A DNA stretch of 64,000 nucleotides from JAVJSD01 sp040219575 (lineage in GTDB: Bacteria; Planctomycetota; Planctomycetia; Pirellulales; Pirellulaceae): NCBI GenBank assembly GCA_040219575.1, contig JAVJSD010000056.1, positions 1 to 64,000 of the forward strand, given 5' to 3'. A program made the translations under genes and the position numbers. Below, one piece after another: positions 59,896 to 64,000 of the stretch (position 1 is its first letter; each line of letters starts with the position of its first letter). The notes below the pieces were generated by a model, which did not search any database, was not told the origin of the DNA, and saw nothing but the letters and a program-made list of their open reading frames with translations.

Positions 59896-60738
59896 ATGGC
59901 GAATATCGAACTCGACGGACTCAAGTTCCATTACCGGCAGTCCGGCGCGGGCCCCGACGTGGTGTTGGTGCACGCCTTCACCTCGAACATGGCCGTCTGG
60001 CTGTTCACCGACATCGTCGAGAAACTGGCCGCCGACTTCCGCGTCACCATGTACGACCTCCGCGGGCACGGCAACAGCGCCCGGCCCGAATCGGGCTACA
60101 ACTCCGCCGTGATGGCCGGCGACCTCAAGAAGCTGCATCAAGCGCTGGAACTCGAACCGGCCCTGTTGGTCGGTCACAGCTACGGCGGCACGATCTCGAT
60201 GCATGCGGCGGTGCTCTATCCCGAGATCGTACGCGGCGTGATCCTCTCCGACTCGTACTTTCCGGGCCTGGCCGAAATCGAACCGAACATGCTGCACGCC
60301 GACGTCTGGGCCGACGTCCGCCGGGTGTTGGCCGAGGCCGACGCCCACATCGGCGAGTCGGTGAACTTCACCGAACTGTTCCACGCCGTGGCCGGCCTGC
60401 GCCCCGAACAGATGGAGATCATCAAGCAGGAACTCGGCGCCCCCGGCGCCCGCTGGCTGGCCCAACTCGGCCAACTGTCCGAAACGCGTTCCGGCGACGA
60501 AATGTTCGAGGTGGCGGGCCTCACCGCCGAAAAGATCGCCTCGGTCGGGCAGCCCGTCTTCGCCTTCTACGACGAGCACTCCCCCTTTATGGCGACCTGC
60601 CGGTACTTGGAAGAGCACCTGTCGAGGTGTACCGTGGAGCGGGTGCCCGGCGCCAAGCACGTGGCCATCCTGCAAAACTCGCCGGTATTCGTGGAAATGG
60701 TGCAACGCCGACTGCGGGAGATGGCGGGACTGACGTAG
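59896..60738 (+). CDS. Alpha/beta hydrolase, possible thioesterase
   Basis: 280 residues. DVVLVHAFTSNMAVWLF is the oxyanion-hole HAF region, YDLRGHGNSARPESGY the usual second segment, and LLVGHSYGGTISMHAA carries nucleophile Ser95; AKHVAILQNS contains the probable catalytic His. It lies 66 bases after the ACP gene and could release the product from the carrier or hydrolyse an ester. A general esterase is equally compatible. The stop TAG (60736-60738) is part of a hairpin repeat. Confidence 0.8.
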   Translation: MANIELDGLKFHYRQSGAGPDVVLVHAFTSNMAVWLFTDIVEKLAADFRVTMYDLRGHGNSARPESGYNSAVMAGDLKKLHQALELEPALLVGHSYGGTISMHAAVLYPEIVRGVILSDSYFPGLAEIEPNMLHADVWADVRRVLAEADAHIGESVNFTELFHAVAGLRPEQMEIIKQELGAPGARWLAQLGQLSETRSGDEMFEVAGLTAEKIASVGQPVFAFYDEHSPFMATCRYLEEHLSRCTVERVPGAKHVAILQNSPVFVEMVQRRLREMAGLT

Positions 60739-60800
60739 CGGAAGTCGCCAGACTTCCGAAAACTCCGCGAGCGACCGAGCTCTTCGCGAGTTCGGCAGTC
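60735..60800. repeat. Hairpin repeat, family A (contains stop codon)
   Basis: GTAGCGGAAGTCGCCAGACT on the left and a diverged right arm CTCTTCGCGAGTTCGG. Its first TAG is the stop of the alpha/beta hydrolase gene. Confidence 0.7.
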
Positions 60801-60928
60801 CCTCCATCAACGGCTGCCAGTACACGACCGCCGCCGCGATTCGGACGGAAACAAATCGCCGCCAACGCCGCCTAAACCGGTATCCAAGGCCGACAGGATT
60901 TCACCCTCGCCCCACGTGGGAGCCCCCA

Positions 60929-62086
60929 ATGTATTTCACGACCTTCCTGCTGAAGAACTTGCTGCGGCGTAAAGTGCGGTCGCTGCTGACCGCCTTCGGC
61001 GTGGCCGTGGCGGTGGGCACCACGGTGGCCCTGCTGGGCATCTCCAAAGGGTTCGAAAACTCCACGCTGCAATCGTTCGAGATGCGGGGCGTCGACATTG
61101 TCGTGATCGAAAAGGACGTCCTCGATCAACTCAACAGCAACATCGACCAGAAGTACGTCGAGGTGGTCGAAAAGATGCCGGAGGTGGCCAAGGTCGGCCC
61201 GGCGCTGGTCAACCTCGAGGCGATCGACATCCACGGCAACCTGACGCCCGTCTTCGTCGAAGGTTGGGAGCCGGGAGGCTACCTGTTCGAGCATCTGGAG
61301 ATCAAATCCGGAAGACGTCTCGTCAAGGACGACGGGCGGGTGTGCCTGTTGGGCGAGGCGATGGCGCAAAAGACGGAGAAGAAAACCGGCGACACGATTG
61401 AAATCACGGGTGAACCGTTCGAGGTGGTGGGAGTGTTCGAGAGCGGCAATTTTCACGAAAACAACGCGATCCTCGTGCCCCTTGCGGCCTATCAGGAGGT
61501 GCAAGTCCGGCCCGGCTCAATCACGGGATTCTCGGTCGTGGTGAACAAGCCGTCCGGGACGGACATCGACCACGTCATCAAGACGGTCATCAACAAGATC
61601 AACAACCTCAAAGGCGAGGATGGACGTTCCGCCAGGCTGTCCGCCCGGACGTTCGCCGACTACGCCGCACAAGCGATGCACCTGAAAATGGCCGAAGCCA
61701 TGGCCCTCATGACCTCCACCATCGCCGTCATCGTGGGAACCATCGGCATGCTCAACACCATGATCATGTCGGTCATGGAGCGCGTCCGCGAAATCGCCAC
61801 GCTGCGGGCCATCGGCTGGCGCAAATCGCGCGTGATGCGGATGATTGTCGGCGAGTCGTTGATGCTCAGCCTGGTGGGCGCCGTGCTCGGAGTGGCCGGC
61901 GCGTTCGCGATCACAGGACTGTTGACGACGCTGCCTCAAGTCAGCGGCCTGGTGCAAGCCGAGATCGCCGACTCCGTGATTCTGATAGGATTTCTCATGG
62001 CTTTCCTGGTGGGACTCATAGGCGGTGTTTATCCCGCCTGGCGCGCCACACGGATGCAACCCTCGGAAGGACTGCGTCATGAATAA
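60929..62086 (+). CDS. MacB/LolC-type ABC transporter permease
   Basis: 385 residues. One N-terminal membrane helix (about 18-38, SLLTAFGVAVAVGTTVALLG), a large extracytoplasmic domain (about 45-255), and three C-terminal helices (about 265-290, 310-340, 350-375; including FLMAFLVGLIGGVYPAWRAT) with the FtsX-like MERVREIATLRAIGWRKS segment. This is the permease layout of MacB/LolCDE exporters. It overlaps the ATPase gene by eight bases. Its position after the synthase suggests export of its lipid product, but a separate function is possible. Confidence 0.88.
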   Translation: MYFTTFLLKNLLRRKVRSLLTAFGVAVAVGTTVALLGISKGFENSTLQSFEMRGVDIVVIEKDVLDQLNSNIDQKYVEVVEKMPEVAKVGPALVNLEAIDIHGNLTPVFVEGWEPGGYLFEHLEIKSGRRLVKDDGRVCLLGEAMAQKTEKKTGDTIEITGEPFEVVGVFESGNFHENNAILVPLAAYQEVQVRPGSITGFSVVVNKPSGTDIDHVIKTVINKINNLKGEDGRSARLSARTFADYAAQAMHLKMAEAMALMTSTIAVIVGTIGMLNTMIMSVMERVREIATLRAIGWRKSRVMRMIVGESLMLSLVGAVLGVAGAFAITGLLTTLPQVSGLVQAEIADSVILIGFLMAFLVGLIGGVYPAWRATRMQPSEGLRHE

Positions 62087-62795
62087 GAGCCCGAACCCGC
62101 ACCGCTGTCTCGTCGAGACGCGGAAGTTGTGCAAGACGTATCCCGACGGCCGCGTCAACGCCCTCATCGACGTCAACCTCTGCATCCGCCAGGGAGAGTT
62201 CGTCGCCATCATGGGCCCCAGCGGCAGCGGCAAGACCACGCTGCTCAACACGCTCGGCGCCCTCGACAATCCCACGCAAGGCGAGGTGTTGTTTGAAGGC
62301 AAACCGCTCGGCTCGTGGGGAAGTCTCGACGTCTTCCGCAGCCGCGAAATCGGCTTCGTGTTTCAAGCCTTCTTCCTGCTCCCCACGCTCAGCGCGCTGG
62401 AGAACGTGCAGGTGCCGATGTTCGAGGGCGACCTGCCGGTCCGCAAGCGCGTCGAGCGGGCTCGCGAGTTGCTCGAGTCGGTCGGCATGGGCCACCGCCT
62501 CAACGCGCTGCCGCCCAAGCTCTCCGTCGGTGAACGCCAGCGAGTGGCCATCGCCCGCGCCTTGGCCAACGAGCCGAAACTGCTGCTCTCCGACGAGCCG
62601 ACCGGCAACCTCGATTCCAAGAACGAGGCCGAGGTGCTCGACTTGTTCTGCGACCTGCACCGCACGCACGGCAAGACGATGATCATGATCACGCACAGCG
62701 AAGAGGTCGCCCGCCGCGCCGAGCGCATCATCCGCATGCGCGACGGTCAGATCGTCGCCGACGACCCGGTGGTGAAAACCTCGCGCGCCGGCTGA
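62079..62795 (+). CDS. MacB/LolD-type ABC transporter ATPase
   Basis: 238 residues. Walker A GPSGSGKTT (46-54), Q-loop FVFQAFFLLPTL, signature LSVGERQRVAIARAL, Walker B LLLSDEPTGNLDS and the switch His (MIMITHSEEVARRAERII) are complete. ATG 62079 has GGAAGG upstream and overlaps the permease, giving a two-gene exporter. Confidence 0.93.
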   Translation: MNKSPNPHRCLVETRKLCKTYPDGRVNALIDVNLCIRQGEFVAIMGPSGSGKTTLLNTLGALDNPTQGEVLFEGKPLGSWGSLDVFRSREIGFVFQAFFLLPTLSALENVQVPMFEGDLPVRKRVERARELLESVGMGHRLNALPPKLSVGERQRVAIARALANEPKLLLSDEPTGNLDSKNEAEVLDLFCDLHRTHGKTMIMITHSEEVARRAERIIRMRDGQIVADDPVVKTSRAG

Positions 62796-62810
62796 CGCGC
62801 GCTGTCGCGA

Positions 62811-62931
62811 AGTGAACAGGTAAAAGGCGAAGGGAAAAAGTGAAGCCGACGACGGCCGCCAAGCGGCCGGCCGCCACAGCGGCTGCCGCCTGCTTTACTT
62901 TTACCCTTTGCCTTTCTACTTTTACCTTCAC
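62811..62931. repeat. AT-rich inverted repeat after the ABC genes
   Basis: GTGAACAGGTAAAAGGCGAAGGG on the left and a complementary TACCCTTTGCCTTTCTACT stretch with TTACCTTCAC on the right enclose about 50 GC-rich bases. The AT-rich arms stand out from the surroundings and could end transcription. Confidence 0.6.
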
Positions 62932-62941
62932 CACAACCCCC

Positions 62942-63015
62942 GCCCGCGTAGCTCAGCCGGATAGAGCAAGTGACTTCTAATCACTAGGTCGCAGGTTCGA
63001 ATCCTGCCGCGGGTG
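62942..63015 (+). tRNA. trnR: tRNA-Arg(UCU)
   Basis: A 74-base cloverleaf: acceptor GCCCGCG/CGCGGGT with a G-U first pair, D arm GCTCAGCCGGATAGAGC, anticodon arm AGTGA-CTTCTAA-TCACT with anticodon TCT, T arm GCAGG-TTCGAAT-CCTGC, discriminator G. It reads AGA/AGG codons. CCA is not encoded. Confidence 0.93.
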
Positions 63016-63369
63016 CTTCGCAGTCCACTTCTGTGGCGAGCGCGCCAACCCTTGGCGGATGGATTGGAATGCTCGAAGACTCGGCAAACCGGGCCAATCG
63101 ATTCTGCAGAGGGGCGCAACTGCCCCTCTCAGCGCGGAATCAACATCGGTCGCTAGGCGTTCGCAGCGTCCGGTTTCGGAGTATTCTCCCGTAGCATGGC
63201 CGCCCTCGGCCGTGAAGGAGCGGTGCATCAGGCGGTTCTTGCTTCCGAACGTCCCGCGTCCCCTGCATGGAGATTGAAGCAAGCTCCGACTCTCCCTTGG
63301 ATGGACCGCGGATTCACGGCCGGGGGCGGCCATGCTACTGTTGAAGTGAACCAGGGAAGCTCGTGTGGT
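63016..63369. other. Intergenic region after tRNA-Arg with a hairpin repeat
   Basis: 354 bases. Apart from the inverted repeat at 63191-63338 nothing was recognised. Open frames on either strand include tRNA sequence and are not genes. Confidence 0.4.
63191..63338. repeat. Inverted repeat, 26-bp arms
   Basis: GTAGCATGGCCGCCCTCGGC plus CGTGAA (63191-63216) and TTCACGGCCGGGGGCGGCCA plus TGCTAC (63313-63338) are complementary at 25 of 26 positions with a 96-base spacer. Confidence 0.85.
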
Positions 63370-63702
63370 TTAACTGTTGAGGCGGTCGCGTTGCTTGTCT
63401 GTTAGTCGCGGGCGAACGCCGGTGGGAATCAGGCCGCCCATGAAGAACAGCACGACGGCGGCGAGCAGGGTGGGGCACATCAGCGAACAGCCCATGCCGG
63501 CGACCTGTTGCCAGCCGAAAAACAGGCCCGCGAAGAGCAGGCCGGCGCCGCCGCCGCCCGCCAGCAGGATCACCAGTCGGCAGGCGGTGCGGATGTTCCG
63601 CGAGCGGCCCTGCAGTCGCTGCTCGCGTTGGATCCGTCTACCGACGTCGGCTTTCGCATCGACGCTGCTGATCTGCGCCATCTGCTCGAAGTCGTCGTTC
63701 AT
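63370..63702 (-). CDS. Small two-helix membrane protein
   Basis: 110 residues from ATG 63702, with GGAG eight bases upstream. A charged N-terminus (about 1-38) is followed by two membrane helices (about 40-65, ACRLVILLAGGGGAGLLFAG, and 68-92, with LLAAVVLFFMGGLIPTGVRP) and a basic tail (RLTDKQRDRLNS). Function unknown. An in-frame upstream extension runs into the family A hairpin and is not favoured. Confidence 0.7.
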   Translation of the reverse strand: MNDDFEQMAQISSVDAKADVGRRIQREQRLQGRSRNIRTACRLVILLAGGGGAGLLFAGLFFGWQQVAGMGCSLMCPTLLAAVVLFFMGGLIPTGVRPRLTDKQRDRLNS

Positions 63703-63789
63703 GCAGTCGCTCCATGCAACGCGATTCTCGTCGGCCCGGCGAACCGATTCCCAACGAAAGAAACGCTGAACGCGGCAATTCGATGGGTG

Positions 63790-63850
63790 GCGAACTCGCG
63801 AGAGTTCCTCTTCTTCGGCGGCGTCGGAAGTCTCACGACTTCCGCTACGT
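63790..63850. repeat. Hairpin repeat, family A
   Basis: GCGAACTCGCGAGAGTTCCT on the left and CGGAAGTCTCACGACTTCCG followed by CTAC on the right, the reverse orientation of the family. Confidence 0.7.
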
Positions 63851-63899
63851 CGCAACTTCAAGGTAAAGCATCCCTTGCTTGAGATCGACCCGTTTAACG

Positions 63900-64000
63900 G
63901 CCGTTAAACTTGTTTTCCGCAACCTAAAGTTTTTCCAAAATTGCTCTTGCGCCATTCCGCCAGACTCGCCATCTTAGCGGCATGACGCAAATCTGGTACG
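63900..64000 (-). repeat. 101-bp inverted repeat, right copy
   Basis: Exact reverse complement of 34-134 and truncated by the window end, so it may extend further. Just inside it (63890-63909) the decamers GTTTAACGGC and CCGTTAAAC form a short palindrome. Confidence 0.9.

Noticed and set aside
62977..63333. Minus-strand frame ending in RQDSNLRPSD
   Set aside because: This recurrent peptide is an artefact of translating tRNA antisense; it overlaps tRNA-Arg.
1..64000. Insertion sequence bounded by the terminal inverted repeats
   Set aside because: No transposase or integrase lies inside, and the content is ordinary chromosomal genes; a dispersed repeat is more likely.

Overview
This high-GC window carries many traits typical of Planctomycetes, most likely the order Pirellulales. 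These include a secreted protein whose N-terminus carries an LEPR-XLL-like motif, an ECF sigma factor next to an N-terminal eukaryote-type Ser/Thr kinase, paired SPFH (band 7) proteins, very large PQQ-propeller/TPR exported proteins, a DUF1844 protein, many lipid-related genes and abundant intergenic hairpin repeats. The taxonomic call is an inference from gene content; no rRNA gene is present.

Layout. 0.7-4.9 kb: two adjacent SPFH membrane proteins, then a translationally coupled pair (a deoxyhypusine-synthase-like protein and a PfkB/RfaE-type kinase). 5.2-8.1 kb: an exported sialate-O-acetylesterase-like protein coupled to an exported HExxH metallopeptidase. 8.1-12.2 kb (minus): truB, a DUF1844 protein, a 56-residue zinc-ribbon protein and glgP. 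12.7-17.3 kb: acyl-CoA dehydrogenase homologue, cysC, isocitrate dehydrogenase and lpxK. 17.3-20.3 kb (minus): a BON-domain protein, an ankyrin lipoprotein and a secreted protein of unknown role. 20.3-24.8 kb (minus): the isoprenoid block nadK-dxs-ispA-xseB. 24.8-32.1 kb: a TIM-barrel-like protein, a PQQ propeller, an HtrA protease, a lipoprotein, a membrane-anchored Rossmann protein and HU. 32.7-37.2 kb: a 1515-residue exported propeller/TPR protein. 37.2-47.3 kb: pyroglutamyl peptidase, then a signalling module (ECF sigma factor, Ser/Thr kinase with a C-terminal DJ-1/PfpI domain, secreted DJ-1/cadherin/RTX protein), then small cytosolic and exported proteins, a HAD hydrolase and archease.

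48.1-62.8 kb: the standout locus, a compact lipid/polyketide synthase. Protein 1 is NMO-NMO-KS-AT-ACP-KR, protein 2 is AT-DH-phosphopantetheinyl transferase, followed by a free ACP, an alpha/beta hydrolase and a MacB/Lol-type ABC permease plus ATPase. Between them they encode extension, all reductive steps (if the NMO domains act as enoyl reductase), carrier activation, possible release and possible export. A tRNA-Arg(UCU) and a small membrane protein close the window.

Intergenic space is rich in repeats: several hairpin families recur, and a 101-bp sequence occurs as a perfect inverted pair at the two ends of the window (34-134 and 63900-64000). No insertion sequence, CRISPR array or rRNA was found. 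The two best candidates for an undescribed system are the synthase locus and the sigma/kinase/DJ-1 module.
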